Made by a program: the position numbers and the translations under genes
Part shown: positions 53,504 through 62,904 of the stretch, piece by piece
Numbering within the stretch: position 1 is the stretch's first letter
Layout of the letters: every line of letters begins with the position of its first letter
Notes under the pieces: model-generated
Database searches by the model: none
Seen by the model: only the letters and a program-made list of their open reading frames with translations
Told to the model about the DNA's origin: nothing
Assembly (NCBI RefSeq): GCF_001189235.2
Contig: NZ_LFIP02000004.1
Span: forward strand, 62,001 to 126,000
DNA: 64,000 bases
Direction of reading: 5' to 3'
Origin: Bradyrhizobium embrapense
GTDB taxonomy: Bacteria; Pseudomonadota; Alphaproteobacteria; Rhizobiales; Xanthobacteraceae

Positions 53504-54700
53504 ATGCCGAAGCCTGAGCGTACCGCAGCCATCCTTGTCGCAGCCGGCCGTGGACTGCGCGCCGGCGCGGGCGGACCAAAGCAGTACCGGATGATCGGCG
53601 GACAGACCGTGATCTACCGCGCCATGGAGGCGTTCTCCGGACATCGCGACGTGTTCGCGGTGCAGCCGGTGGTCAATCCTGACGATGCCGCGCTGTTCGA
53701 TGAAGCGGTCGCAGGCCTCCGCCATCAACCGCCAACACCGGGCGGCGCGACACGGCAAGCCTCGGTCCATGCCGGGCTCGAGGCGCTCGCCAGCGCGAAG
53801 CCTGACATCGTGCTGATCCACGATGCCGCGCGCCCCTTCGTCACCGCAGCCGTGATCTCCCGCGCGATCGCCGCGGCTGGCCGCACCGGCGCCGCGATCC
53901 CTGTCATTCCCGTCACCGACACGATCAAGCTCACCGGCGATACCGGCGATGTCGAGGCGACGCCGGAGCGTGCCCGCCTGCGGATCGCGCAGACGCCACA
54001 GGCATTTCGTTTCGACGTAATATTGGAGGCGCATCGTCGTGCGGCGCGCGAGGGCCGCAGCGATTTCACCGACGATGCCGCGCTTGCTGAATGGGCGGGA
54101 TTGACCGTTGCGACGTTTGAAGGCGATGCTGCCAACATGAAACTCACCACCCCCGAAGATTTCGTGCGCGAGGAAGCGCGGCTCGCAAGCCAGCTCGGCG
54201 ACATCAGGACCGGCACCGGCTACGACGTGCACGCCTTTGGCGACGGCGACCATGTCATGATCTGCGGCGTGCGCGTGCCGCACACCAAGGGATTCCTGGC
54301 CCATTCCGACGGCGATGTCGGGCTGCATGCGCTGGTCGACGCGATCCTCGGCGCGCTGGCCGACGGCGACATCGGCTCGCATTTCCCGCCGAGCGACGCC
54401 AAGTGGAAGGGCGCCTCCTCCGACCAATTCCTGAAATACGCCGTCGAGCGCGTCACTGCGCGCGGCGGACGGATCGCCAATCTCGAGGTGACGCTGATTT
54501 GCGAGCGGCCAAAGATCGGACCGCTGCGCGACACCATGCGGGCGAAGATCGCGGAGATCTCCGGCGTCCACATCTCGCGCGTGGCGGTCAAGGCGACCAC
54601 CAGCGAGCGGCTCGGCTTCACCGGCCGTGAGGAAGGCATCGCGGCGACCGCGAGCGCCACGGTTCGCTTGCCCTGGGATGAAAAAGGCTGGAGTGCCTGA
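53504..54700 (+). CDS. ispDF: Bifunctional IspD/IspF enzyme
   Basis: 398 residues. First half IspD: ILVAAGRGLRAGAGGPKQYR and VLIHDAARPFV. Second half from about residue 235 is IspF: GTGYDVHAFGDGD, HSDGDVGLHALVDA, and ATTSERLGFTGR. The fused enzyme carries out the cytidylyl-transfer and cyclisation steps of the MEP isoprenoid pathway. ATG at 53504 (MPKPERT) preferred. Confidence 0.96.
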   Translation: MPKPERTAAILVAAGRGLRAGAGGPKQYRMIGGQTVIYRAMEAFSGHRDVFAVQPVVNPDDAALFDEAVAGLRHQPPTPGGATRQASVHAGLEALASAKPDIVLIHDAARPFVTAAVISRAIAAAGRTGAAIPVIPVTDTIKLTGDTGDVEATPERARLRIAQTPQAFRFDVILEAHRRAAREGRSDFTDDAALAEWAGLTVATFEGDAANMKLTTPEDFVREEARLASQLGDIRTGTGYDVHAFGDGDHVMICGVRVPHTKGFLAHSDGDVGLHALVDAILGALADGDIGSHFPPSDAKWKGASSDQFLKYAVERVTARGGRIANLEVTLICERPKIGPLRDTMRAKIAEISGVHISRVAVKATTSERLGFTGREEGIAATASATVRLPWDEKGWSA

Positions 54701-54701
54701 C

Positions 54702-55304
54702 ATGGGCGGCAGCGACGCTCGTGCCCTCTCCCGCGCGCTGCTCGACCTGTGCCGGATGCGCAAGCTGACGATCGCAACCGCCGAATCCTGTACCGGCGGC
54801 CTGGTCGCCGGCGCACTCACCGACATTCCCGGATCGTCCGACGTGATCGACCGCGGCTTCGTCACCTATTCCAACGAGGCCAAGCGGGTGATGCTCGGCG
54901 TCAAAGCGGCGACGCTGGAGACGTTCGGCGCCGTCAGCAAGGAAACGGCAACCGCGATGGCGATCGGCGCGCTGGAAAAGGCCGGCGTCGACCTGGCGGT
55001 CTCGATCACGGGGATCGCTGGCCCGGGCGGTGCGACGCCGGGCAAGCCGGTCGGCCTGGTGCACTTTGCCGTCGCCGCGCGCGACGGCCGCATCCTTCAT
55101 CGTGAGCAGCGATTTGGCGCGATCGGCCGCAGCACGGTGCGGCAGCGCTCGGTCGTCGAGGCGCTACGCATGCTGATGGAGCTCGCGCGCCCGCCGCAGG
55201 CGGCAAAGCCCCCCCGCCGCGAAGCCGCCAGCCGGTTGCGGCCGCGGGTGGCGCGATCGCCACGAAGCCACGCCGCGAAACGCCGGCGGCCGCCGCGCGG
55301 ATAG
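54702..55304 (+). CDS. CinA/PncC-family nicotinamide-nucleotide amidase
   Basis: About 200 residues. The CinA C-terminal domain is clear: ATAESCTGGLVAGALTDIPGSSDV, GFVTYSNEAK, and ITGIAGPGGATPGKPVG. It deamidates NMN for NAD recycling. The last 38 residues are Arg/Pro/Ala rich and not part of the domain. A start at 54678 would overlap ispDF by 23 bases. Confidence 0.9.
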   Translation: MGGSDARALSRALLDLCRMRKLTIATAESCTGGLVAGALTDIPGSSDVIDRGFVTYSNEAKRVMLGVKAATLETFGAVSKETATAMAIGALEKAGVDLAVSITGIAGPGGATPGKPVGLVHFAVAARDGRILHREQRFGAIGRSTVRQRSVVEALRMLMELARPPQAAKPPRREAASRLRPRVARSPRSHAAKRRRPPRG

Positions 55305-55472
55305 GCACAAGTCGAGTCGCGCGAAGGCAAACCTCACACTACCCTGTGTCAACTGCGACCCAGTGCCGCCAATCCCAGGCGGAACTGCGACGTCGGTTCG
55401 CCGTTTTCTATTGTTCCAACTCTGCTGTTTGAATTGTTTTTCCAAGCAGCAAAATTTCACAACAAGGAGAAA

Positions 55473-55862
55473 ATGATGAAGTTGGGAACTTTGGTCGTGG
55501 CCGCAATCGCCTCGGGCGCCATGACGCTGTCGACTGTTGCCCCCTCGTTCGCCGCACCGCTCGCGCCCGCGCGGTTGCAGGACCGGCCGACCTCCGTCGA
55601 GCACGTGCAGTACCGTCACTGGCATGGCGGCCCGCGATACGGCTATCGCGGCGGTTACTACGGTCATCGTCATTATCACGGCGGCGGCAATGCCGGCGCA
55701 GTCATCGGTGGGCTAGCAGCGGGCGCGATCATCGGCGGTGCCATCGCGGCAAGTCAGGCCAAGGCCAACAACGACGCCTATTGCTCGCAGCGTTTCCGCT
55801 CCTACGACCCGGCTTCGGGCACCTACATCGCAAAGGGCGGTGTGCGTCGTTCCTGCCCGTAA
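55473..55862 (+). CDS. BA14K-family secreted protein
   Basis: 129 residues. AAGGAGA precedes the ATG. Signal peptide (MTLSTVAPSFA), then a His/Gly/Tyr-rich stretch (RHWHGGPRYGYRGGYYGHRH), a glycine-rich hydrophobic helix (AGAVIGGLAAGAIIGGAIA), and the family ending YCSQRFRSYDPASGTY. BA14K proteins of rhizobiales and Brucella are envelope proteins with lectin-like or immunogenic properties. Confidence 0.9.
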   Translation: MMKLGTLVVAAIASGAMTLSTVAPSFAAPLAPARLQDRPTSVEHVQYRHWHGGPRYGYRGGYYGHRHYHGGGNAGAVIGGLAAGAIIGGAIAASQAKANNDAYCSQRFRSYDPASGTYIAKGGVRRSCP

Positions 55863-55891
55863 TGGCGACGAACGCACCCATATTATCGTTC

Positions 55892-55921
55892 ATGCCCGGC
55901 CCCGCGCCGGGCATTTGCGTT
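55892..55921 (+). terminator. Hairpin after BA14K gene
   Basis: ATGCCCGGC (55892-55900) and GCCGGGCAT (55906-55914) form a perfect nine-base stem, followed by TTGCGTT. The T run is weak. Confidence 0.55.
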
Positions 55922-55947
55922 CTGGAGATTCAAACGAGACGGCTTCG

Positions 55948-56415
55948 CTATGCCGACAGCTGAGGCTTGCCGTAAACCTGGTCGGCGCGCTTCTCGAACG
56001 CGGCGGCAAAGCGCGAGAACGCGGCGTCGAACATCGAGCCCATCAGCATCGCCAGCATTCGGCTCTTGAATTCGTAGTTCAGGAAGAAGCCGACATCGCA
56101 TTCGGTCTCCGACTTCGGCTCGAAGCTCCAGCGATTCTCCAGGTTGCTGAACGGGCCGCGCAGATATTCGACCAGGATCTTCAGGTTGGGCCGGTCGAGC
56201 GTCACTCTGCTGGTGAAGGTTTCGCGCACCAGCTTGAACGAGACCGTCATGTCGGCCACCACGATCTCGGTGCCGTCGTCCTTTGGCGTGCGCTGGCGGA
56301 TCTTGAGCGCCTGGCACAGCGGCACGAATTCCGGATAGCGCTCGACGTCGGCGACCAGATCGAACATTTGAGGTGCGGTGTGGCGGACCCGCCGCTTGCT
56401 TGAGAATCGTGGCAT
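55948..56415 (-). CDS. RatA/COQ10-like START-domain protein
   Basis: 155 residues. The opening FSSKRRVRHTAPQMFDLVADVERYPEFVPLC and the later SRVTLDRPN and LNYEFKSRMLAMLMG blocks mark the polyketide-cyclase/START family that includes COQ10 (ubiquinone binding) and E. coli RatA. The quinone-chaperone role is the likelier one in alphaproteobacteria. The start overlaps the end of the FlaR-like gene. Confidence 0.87.
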   Translation of the reverse strand: MPRFSSKRRVRHTAPQMFDLVADVERYPEFVPLCQALKIRQRTPKDDGTEIVVADMTVSFKLVRETFTSRVTLDRPNLKILVEYLRGPFSNLENRWSFEPKSETECDVGFFLNYEFKSRMLAMLMGSMFDAAFSRFAAAFEKRADQVYGKPQLSA

Positions 56416-56954
56416 CAGTGAATACTCGCACGGTTTTGCTCGCGTGCGAGACGCTGCAGATAATCGTCGGCCTGGGCCCGAGCGGTGAAGCACACCAGCG
56501 ATTGATCGGCGCGCAGTCCTGAAAAATATTCGATCAGCTTCGGCCGCTGCTGCTGGCGATAGGTCCAGACGTAACGGAAGAATTCGAGATCGATCTTCTC
56601 CGGGCAGCCTTCCGCCATCTCGGGGCGAACCTGGCCATAGCTGCCGGCAATCCGCCTGAAGATGCCGAGCATGCAGGTCGACCGCGGCAGGTCGAACCAG
56701 ATGATCGTATCGGAGAGTTCGCGGCGCAGCTCACCCGCACCGTGCCGTGTGTAGTTGCCATCCATGATCCAGCGCGGCGCGCGGGCGACTTCGCTCATGC
56801 GGCGCTCGAATTCATCCTTGTCGGACTCGACCCAGCCCGGCTTCCAGAACAGCGCGTCGATCGACACGGTCGGAATGCCCGTCATGGCGGACAGCCGCCG
56901 CGCAAAGGTCGACTTGCCGGACCCCGACGATCCCATCACCAGAACGCGTTGCAT
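56415..56954 (-). CDS. P-loop kinase-like protein (FlaR/AAA-type topology modulator)
   Basis: 179 residues. Walker A GSSGSGKST at residues 8-16, and DALFWKPGW and DGNYTRHG as in FlaR-like DNA-topology-modulation/adenylate-kinase-like proteins. Substrate unknown. Linked to the START-domain gene by overlap. Confidence 0.82.
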   Translation of the reverse strand: MQRVLVMGSSGSGKSTFARRLSAMTGIPTVSIDALFWKPGWVESDKDEFERRMSEVARAPRWIMDGNYTRHGAGELRRELSDTIIWFDLPRSTCMLGIFRRIAGSYGQVRPEMAEGCPEKIDLEFFRYVWTYRQQQRPKLIEYFSGLRADQSLVCFTARAQADDYLQRLAREQNRASIH

Positions 56955-57029
56955 TGGTCCCGTCCAGACTCGGTCAAGGCTCGATCAGGCAGCGGCGCGT
57001 GTTGGCGCCGGCCTCCTGCCGTTCAAAAA

Positions 57030-57989
57030 CTAGCGGCAGCGGGCCGAGCGAGCCGCCTGCAGCTTCGCAAAATCCTCGCCGGCATGGTGCGACGAGCGTG
57101 TCAGCGGGCTCGCCGACACCATCAGAAAACCCTTGGTATAGGCGACGCGCTCGTAGCCGGCGAACTCGTCCGGCGTCACGTAGCGCATCACGGCGTGATG
57201 CTTGCGCGTCGGCTGCAAATACTGGCCGATGGTCAGGAAATCGACCTCGGCCGAGCGCAGATCGTCCATCACCTGCAACACCTCGTGCCGCTCCTCGCCG
57301 AGGCCGACCATGATGCCGGACTTGGTGAAGATGGTCGGGTCCATTTCCTTGACCCGCTGCAAGAGCCGGATCGAATGGAAATAGCGGGCACCGGGACGGA
57401 CCGTCAGATAGCGCGACGGCACGGTTTCCAGATTGTGGTTGAAGACGTCGGGCTTGGCCGCGACCACGCGCTCGAGCGCACCATCCTTGCGCAGGAAGTC
57501 GGGTGTCAGAATCTCGATCGTGGTGGTCGGGCAGCGGGCACGGATGGCGCGGATGGTCGCTGCAAAATGCTCGGCGCCGCCGTCGGCGAGATCGTCGCGG
57601 TCGACCGAGGTCACCACGACATGGGTGAGCCCGAGCTTGGCGGTCGCCTCGGCGACATAGTCCGGCTCGCTCGCCTCGAGCGCGCCAGGCATGCCGGTCT
57701 TGACGTTGCAGAACGCGCAGGCGCGCGTGCAGGTGTCACCCATGATCATGAAGGTGGCGTGCTTCTTGTCCCAGCACTCACCAATGTTGGGGCAGCCCGC
57801 CTCCTCGCACACCGTGACGAGGCCGTTCTCCTTCACGATGCGGCGCGTATCCGCATAGCCGCGCGTGTTCGGCGCGCGAACACGGATCCAATCCGGCTTC
57901 GGCGGCGACACGGCATCCGGCCGGTTCACCTTTTCGGGGTGACGCGGGCGGAGCTGAGCGGTGGAGATGGTGTCGACGATGGTGACCAT
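57030..57989 (-). CDS. lipA: Lipoyl synthase
   Basis: 319 residues. Radical-SAM motif CTRACAFC and the auxiliary cluster motif CEEAGCPNIGEC. It inserts two sulfur atoms into protein-bound octanoate. Start at 57989 (MVTIVDT). Confidence 0.97.
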   Translation of the reverse strand: MVTIVDTISTAQLRPRHPEKVNRPDAVSPPKPDWIRVRAPNTRGYADTRRIVKENGLVTVCEEAGCPNIGECWDKKHATFMIMGDTCTRACAFCNVKTGMPGALEASEPDYVAEATAKLGLTHVVVTSVDRDDLADGGAEHFAATIRAIRARCPTTTIEILTPDFLRKDGALERVVAAKPDVFNHNLETVPSRYLTVRPGARYFHSIRLLQRVKEMDPTIFTKSGIMVGLGEERHEVLQVMDDLRSAEVDFLTIGQYLQPTRKHHAVMRYVTPDEFAGYERVAYTKGFLMVSASPLTRSSHHAGEDFAKLQAARSARCR

Positions 57990-58123
57990 TTGTGCCTGCA
58001 AGTCGCGAGAGGCTATAGCTAATCCGTGTTGGCACGGCTCGCAACCCGGCCTATGCGACCCTAGCAGACCAGCCAATATATTGGCAGTGTCGAGGGTCCG
58101 TTCCGCCCGATTCCCACCTCAAA

Positions 58124-58729
58124 ATGGCTCAAAAACCCCGATCGACCACGACGCCCGCGCCGCACCTCGGCAAGGCGCTGAAACGCTCCTTCTTCGACCG
58201 CAGCGTCCACGAGGTCGCGCCCGACCTGATCGGCGCAACCTTCCTGGTCGGCGGCGTCGGCGGGATCATCACCGAGGTCGAGGCCTACCATCACACCGAA
58301 CCGGCGGCTCACTCGTTCAACGGACCGACCCCCCGCAATCAGGTGATGTTCGGCCCGCCTGGCTACTCCTATGTCTACCGCTCCTACGGTATCCATTGGT
58401 GCGTCAATTTCGTCTGCGAGGCGCCAGGCTCGGCCAGCGCCGTGCTGATCCGCGCGATCGAGCCGACCCATGGGCTCGCCGCGATGCGCCGGCGGCGCGG
58501 GCTCGAGGACGAACGCGCGCTGTGCTCTGGGCCGGGCAAGCTGTGCGAGGCGATGGGCATCACCATCGCCCATAGCGAACTGCCGCTCGATCGACCCCCG
58601 ATCGCGCTCCACGCACGGCCGGAGACGCCCGACATCGTCACCGGTGTGCGGATTGGCATCACCAAGGCCGTCGAGCTGCCCTGGCGCTATGGGCTGAAGG
58701 GATCGAAATTCCTCAGCAAGCGGTTCTGA
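58124..58729 (+). CDS. DNA-3-methyladenine glycosylase (Mpg/AAG type)
   Basis: 201 residues. Family motifs TEVEAYHHTEPAAHSFNGPTPRN with the catalytic Glu, MFGPPGYSYVYRSYGIHWCVNFV, and CSGPGKLCEAMGI. It removes alkylated or deaminated purines from DNA. Divergent from lipA. Confidence 0.93.
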   Translation: MAQKPRSTTTPAPHLGKALKRSFFDRSVHEVAPDLIGATFLVGGVGGIITEVEAYHHTEPAAHSFNGPTPRNQVMFGPPGYSYVYRSYGIHWCVNFVCEAPGSASAVLIRAIEPTHGLAAMRRRRGLEDERALCSGPGKLCEAMGITIAHSELPLDRPPIALHARPETPDIVTGVRIGITKAVELPWRYGLKGSKFLSKRF

Positions 58730-58748
58730 GCGTTACCCGTGCTGCCCG

Positions 58749-61616
58749 TTATGACGCCTTCTTCAACAGCTCGATCGCCTCGAGGATCTTGGCCCGACGC
58801 TCCTGCGCCGCCGCGCGCTTTTCCTTCTCTTCCTCGACGAGCTCTTCCGGCGCGTTGGCGACGAACTTCTCGTTGGAGAGTTTGGCGTCGACCCGCTTGA
58901 TGTCGGCGTCGGCCTTGCCGAGCTCCTTCTCCAGCCGCGCCCGTTCGGCCGCAAGATCGATCACGCCCTTCAGCGGCAGCGCGACGACTTCGCCGCGCAC
59001 CAAGAGCTGCATGGCGCCCTCCGGGGCGGCGTCCGCGAAGGAAATGTCCGACAATCGCGCGAGGCGCTTGATGGTGTCGTTCCAGCGCTGGGCGCGGTCC
59101 CGCGTCTCCTCAGATGAGGTCACGATCACCAGCGGCGTCAGCGTCGACGGCGGGATGTTCATCTCGGCCTTCACCGACCGCATCGCCGTGACGAGATCGA
59201 CCACCCAGCCGATCTCGGCTTCCGCCGCGGGATCGCTGAACTCGTCGGCGTCGAGCGCGGCAATGACCGGCGGAATGATCGGATCGACGACCGGACCGGC
59301 GGTCCCGATCGCGGCGAGCTGCTCGCCGGTCACGCCCGGCCTGCGTGGCCAGGGCGCCAGCACCAGCAGACCGTCGCGCTTTGCCGTCACGGCCCACAGC
59401 TCCTCCGTGATGAAGGGCATGAACGGATGCAGCAGCTTGAGGATCTCGTCGCGCGCCCAGGCGATCATGGCGCGGGTCTCGGCCTTGGCGGCGCCCTCCT
59501 CGCCCATCAGAACCGGCTTTGCTAGCTCGAGATACCAGTCGCAGAACACGTTCCAGACGAAACGGTAGATCGCACCGGCCGCATCGTTGAAGCGATGATC
59601 CTCGATCGTCTCGGTCACCTCGCGGGTGACGCGCGAAGTCTCGTGCGCGATCCAGCGGTTCAACGTCTCCTTGGCGCCCTTCGGATCGAAGCTGTCCGGC
59701 TTCACGCACTCGTTCATCTCGGCGAAGCGGCACGCGTTCCAGAACTTGGTCGCGAAGTTGCGGTTGGTTTCGACCAGATGCGGCGACAGACGGATGTCGT
59801 GGCCCTGCGCCGCCTCGCGGGTCAGCGCGAAGCGCAGCGCGTCGGCGCCGAAATCGTCGATCACGCCGAGCGGGTCGATGACGTTGCCCTTCGACTTCGA
59901 CATCTTCGCGCCCTTCTCGTCACGGACGAGACGGTGGATGTAGACGGTCGAGAACGGTGCCTGCTTCATGAAATGCAGGCCCATCATCATCATGCGGGCG
60001 ACCCAGAAGAAGATGATGTCGAAGCCCGTGACCAGCGTGTTGGTCGGGTAGTAGCGCGCGACCTCCGGCGTGTCGTCCGGCCAGCCCAGCGTCGAGAACG
60101 GCCACAGCGCCGACGAGAACCAGGTGTCGAGCACATCTTCGTCGCGCGTGATGAAGCCTTCGCGCTTGGCGGGATCGACCGCCATATCGTGGCCCTGCTC
60201 CGGCGTGATGACTTCCTGCTCGACGTAATAGCCGAGCGCGTTGCCGACCGCCTCTTCCTCGGTCTCGGCGACGAACACCTTGCCGTCCGGCCCGTACCAC
60301 GCGGGAATCTGATGGCCCCACCAGAGCTGGCGCGAGATGCACCAGGGCTGGATGTTCTCCATCCACTCGAAATAGGTCTTTTCCCAGTTCTTCGGCACGA
60401 ACGTAGTCTCGCCCGAGCGCACCGCCGCGATCGCCGGCTGCGCCAGCGTCTTGGCGTCGACATACCACTGGTCGGTGAGATACGGCTCGATCACGACGCC
60501 GGAGCGGTCGCCATGCGGCACCATGTGGGTGTTGGGCTCGATGCGCTCGAGGAAGCCGAACTCCTCCAGTCTTGCGACGATCTTCTTGCGCGCGGCGAAG
60601 CGTTCGATCTTGTCGAACTCGGCGGCGAACTCGGCGGCGCCAACAGGCAGGCCGCGCAGATAGTCCTCGTTGCCGATCAGGCTGAGGCAGCCTTCCTGGT
60701 CGAGCACGCTGATCTGCGGCAGGCCGTGGCGCTTGCCGATCTCGAAGTCGTTGAAGTCGTGCGCCGGCGTCACCTTGACGGCGCCCGAGCCCTTCTCGGG
60801 ATCGGAATAGTCGTCGGCGACGATCGGAATCTTGCGGCCGACCAGCGGCAGGATCACGTGCTGGCCGACCAGATCGGTGTAGCGCCCATCGTCCGGATGA
60901 ACTGCGACCGCGGTGTCGCCGAGCATGGTCTCCGGACGCGTCGTCGCGACCACGATGAACGATTTGGGATCGTCGGGACTGAAGCTGCGGCCCTCGATCG
61001 GATAACGAAGGTACCAGAGATGGCCCTTGACCTCGACCTGCTGCACTTCGAGATCTGAGATCGCGGTGAGCAGCTTCGGGTCCCAGTTGACCAGCCGCTT
61101 GTCCTTGTAGATCAGCCCTTCTCGGTGCAGCTCGACGAACACCTTGACGACGGCGCGCGACAGGCCCTCGTCCATGGTGAAGCGCTCGCGCGACCAGTCG
61201 CAGGAGGCGCCGAGACGCTTGAGCTGGTTGACGATGGTGCCGCCGCTCTCGGCCTTCCACTGCCAGACCCGCTCGAGGAACTTGGCGCGGCCCATATCGC
61301 GCCGGCCCGGCTCCCGCCGTTCCATCAACTGTCGCTCGACCACCATCTGGGTGGCAATGCCGGCATGGTCGGTGCCGGGCTGCCACAGCACATCACGGCC
61401 GCGCATCCGCTCGAACCGGCACAGGATGTCCTGCAGCGTGTTGTTGAGCGCATGGCCCATGTGCAGCGAGCCGGTCACGTTTGGCGGCGGGATCACGATG
61501 GTGAAGGGCGCGGCGTCCTTGCGCTCGGGCCGGCCGGCCTTGAACGCACCGCTCTCCTCCCAGAGCTGGGCCATCCGGAGCTCGATATCGGCAGGCTGGT
61601 AGTTTTTCTCGATCAT
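58749..61616 (-). CDS. valS: Valyl-tRNA synthetase
   Basis: 955 residues, full length. HIGH-type PNVTGSLHMGHA, the CP1 editing domain (TTRPETMLGDTA), KMSKS in GAKMSKSKGNVIDP, the anticodon domain, and the C-terminal coiled coil (LAAERARLEKELGKADADIK). Start at 61616 gives MIEKNYQPADIE. Confidence 0.98.
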   Translation of the reverse strand: MIEKNYQPADIELRMAQLWEESGAFKAGRPERKDAAPFTIVIPPPNVTGSLHMGHALNNTLQDILCRFERMRGRDVLWQPGTDHAGIATQMVVERQLMERREPGRRDMGRAKFLERVWQWKAESGGTIVNQLKRLGASCDWSRERFTMDEGLSRAVVKVFVELHREGLIYKDKRLVNWDPKLLTAISDLEVQQVEVKGHLWYLRYPIEGRSFSPDDPKSFIVVATTRPETMLGDTAVAVHPDDGRYTDLVGQHVILPLVGRKIPIVADDYSDPEKGSGAVKVTPAHDFNDFEIGKRHGLPQISVLDQEGCLSLIGNEDYLRGLPVGAAEFAAEFDKIERFAARKKIVARLEEFGFLERIEPNTHMVPHGDRSGVVIEPYLTDQWYVDAKTLAQPAIAAVRSGETTFVPKNWEKTYFEWMENIQPWCISRQLWWGHQIPAWYGPDGKVFVAETEEEAVGNALGYYVEQEVITPEQGHDMAVDPAKREGFITRDEDVLDTWFSSALWPFSTLGWPDDTPEVARYYPTNTLVTGFDIIFFWVARMMMMGLHFMKQAPFSTVYIHRLVRDEKGAKMSKSKGNVIDPLGVIDDFGADALRFALTREAAQGHDIRLSPHLVETNRNFATKFWNACRFAEMNECVKPDSFDPKGAKETLNRWIAHETSRVTREVTETIEDHRFNDAAGAIYRFVWNVFCDWYLELAKPVLMGEEGAAKAETRAMIAWARDEILKLLHPFMPFITEELWAVTAKRDGLLVLAPWPRRPGVTGEQLAAIGTAGPVVDPIIPPVIAALDADEFSDPAAEAEIGWVVDLVTAMRSVKAEMNIPPSTLTPLVIVTSSEETRDRAQRWNDTIKRLARLSDISFADAAPEGAMQLLVRGEVVALPLKGVIDLAAERARLEKELGKADADIKRVDAKLSNEKFVANAPEELVEEEKEKRAAAQERRAKILEAIELLKKAS

Positions 61617-61835
61617 GACAATGCGCTGTGGACCATGGGGAAAGGGTAGAAAGCCGCCAGATCGCACCAAGTCAACCGGACCGGCACGTCAAAACGGCGT
61701 TTGGCGCGTTTTCGGGCGAATAAGGACGCTGGAGGTTCGGTTCTGATTCAATCGGAACCGACACATTGGAGCATTTGGGGGCTGAATAGAGCGCTGCCAA
61801 GCCCCCTGCAGCAGGAGCTACTGCCCGCGCCGGAG

Positions 61836-62570
61836 CTATCGCCCGCGCGAAACCCGCTCGATCTCGGCCTTGACGATCCGCTCGACCAGCCCCGGCAGGT
61901 TGTCGTCCAGCCAGGACTTCAGCATCGGCCGCAGCATCTCCTTGACCAGATCCTCCAGCGTCCGAGCATTGTTGCTCAGCACGGTGTTGGCCAGCGAGTT
62001 GAAGGCGGATTCGACCGCCCGCATCGTGGTTCCCGAGATGATCTGCTGCATCGGCGCGGTTTCGATGGCCGGCGGTTCTCGCTCTCGAGCCGGTTCTCGC
62101 ATCGGCTCCGGCGCCCGCGTGCGGGCTTCCGTGAACACGACATCGTCCTGCGGCTCGACCTTGCGGAACGACGGTGTGGCCGCCGGCTCCGGCAGCGCCA
62201 TGTCGTCGGTGAGCTCGAATACGTCGGCTTCGGGCTGCGGCGATGGCCGGATGTCGGCCGCGGGCGTCGCCTCGTCGAGGCTGGCGAGCAGTGAGTCGAT
62301 GTCGTCCTGACTGTTGCTGGCCGGCGCTGGCGCAGGCGGCGGTGATTTTGGCGCTGACGCTGCGGCCTTCGCGGCCGGGGGCGCTGCGGGCGGCGGGCTT
62401 TTCATTGCGGGCTTGGCTGCTGGTGGCGGCTCGACTTTCGGCGGCGGTGCAGCGGCAGAAGCAGGTTTCTCGGCCGCGGCTGGCTTCGCCTCGTCATCGG
62501 CGATGATGCGACGGATCGACGCCAGAATCTCCTCCATCGAGGGCTCTTGGACCTTCGCAGGTTGCGTCAT
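61836..62570 (-). CDS. PopZ-like polar organising protein (DUF2497)
   Basis: 244 residues. The conserved N-terminal helix PSMEEILASIRRIIADDE and C-terminal LEDLVKEMLRPMLKSWLDDNLPGLVERIV flank a Pro/Ala/Lys-rich disordered linker. PopZ forms condensates at the cell poles and anchors ParB and cell-cycle kinases. Start at 62570; a GTG at 62582 is possible. Next to valS, as in other alphaproteobacteria. Confidence 0.92.
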   Translation of the reverse strand: MTQPAKVQEPSMEEILASIRRIIADDEAKPAAAEKPASAAAPPPKVEPPPAAKPAMKSPPPAAPPAAKAAASAPKSPPPAPAPASNSQDDIDSLLASLDEATPAADIRPSPQPEADVFELTDDMALPEPAATPSFRKVEPQDDVVFTEARTRAPEPMREPAREREPPAIETAPMQQIISGTTMRAVESAFNSLANTVLSNNARTLEDLVKEMLRPMLKSWLDDNLPGLVERIVKAEIERVSRGR

Positions 62571-62582
62571 CTCCGACTCCAC

Positions 62583-62904
62583 ATCGAAACTTATTTTACA
62601 TCAAGCCCGAGAGGATTCGCCGGTTCCGAAGAAGCGCGCGGAGATTTTCATTGCTCCCGCCCGACTTGTCCCCAGATCAAGCCCGCCCGAGGCCTTGTGC
62701 AAGCTTCGTGTCGCCCAATGCAGCGTGGTTACAGGTGGCCTCGCACCTGTCATCACGCCATGCCGGCTCGCCGCGAATCGCCTTGCTGCCCGATAAAACG
62801 GTATGTCAGGCCATTTATCGATTGCAAGCAAACGCGCCAGTCTGTGGTCCTGATTAGCTCAGAACCACAAACATGGCGCGACAGGCGACGATGACGTGAA
62901 GTGT
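62583..62904. other. Intergenic, no gene seen
   Basis: 322 bases between popZ and the tolC-like gene. I see no open frame, repeat or hairpin I can support; the popZ promoter should be here. Confidence 0.4.
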
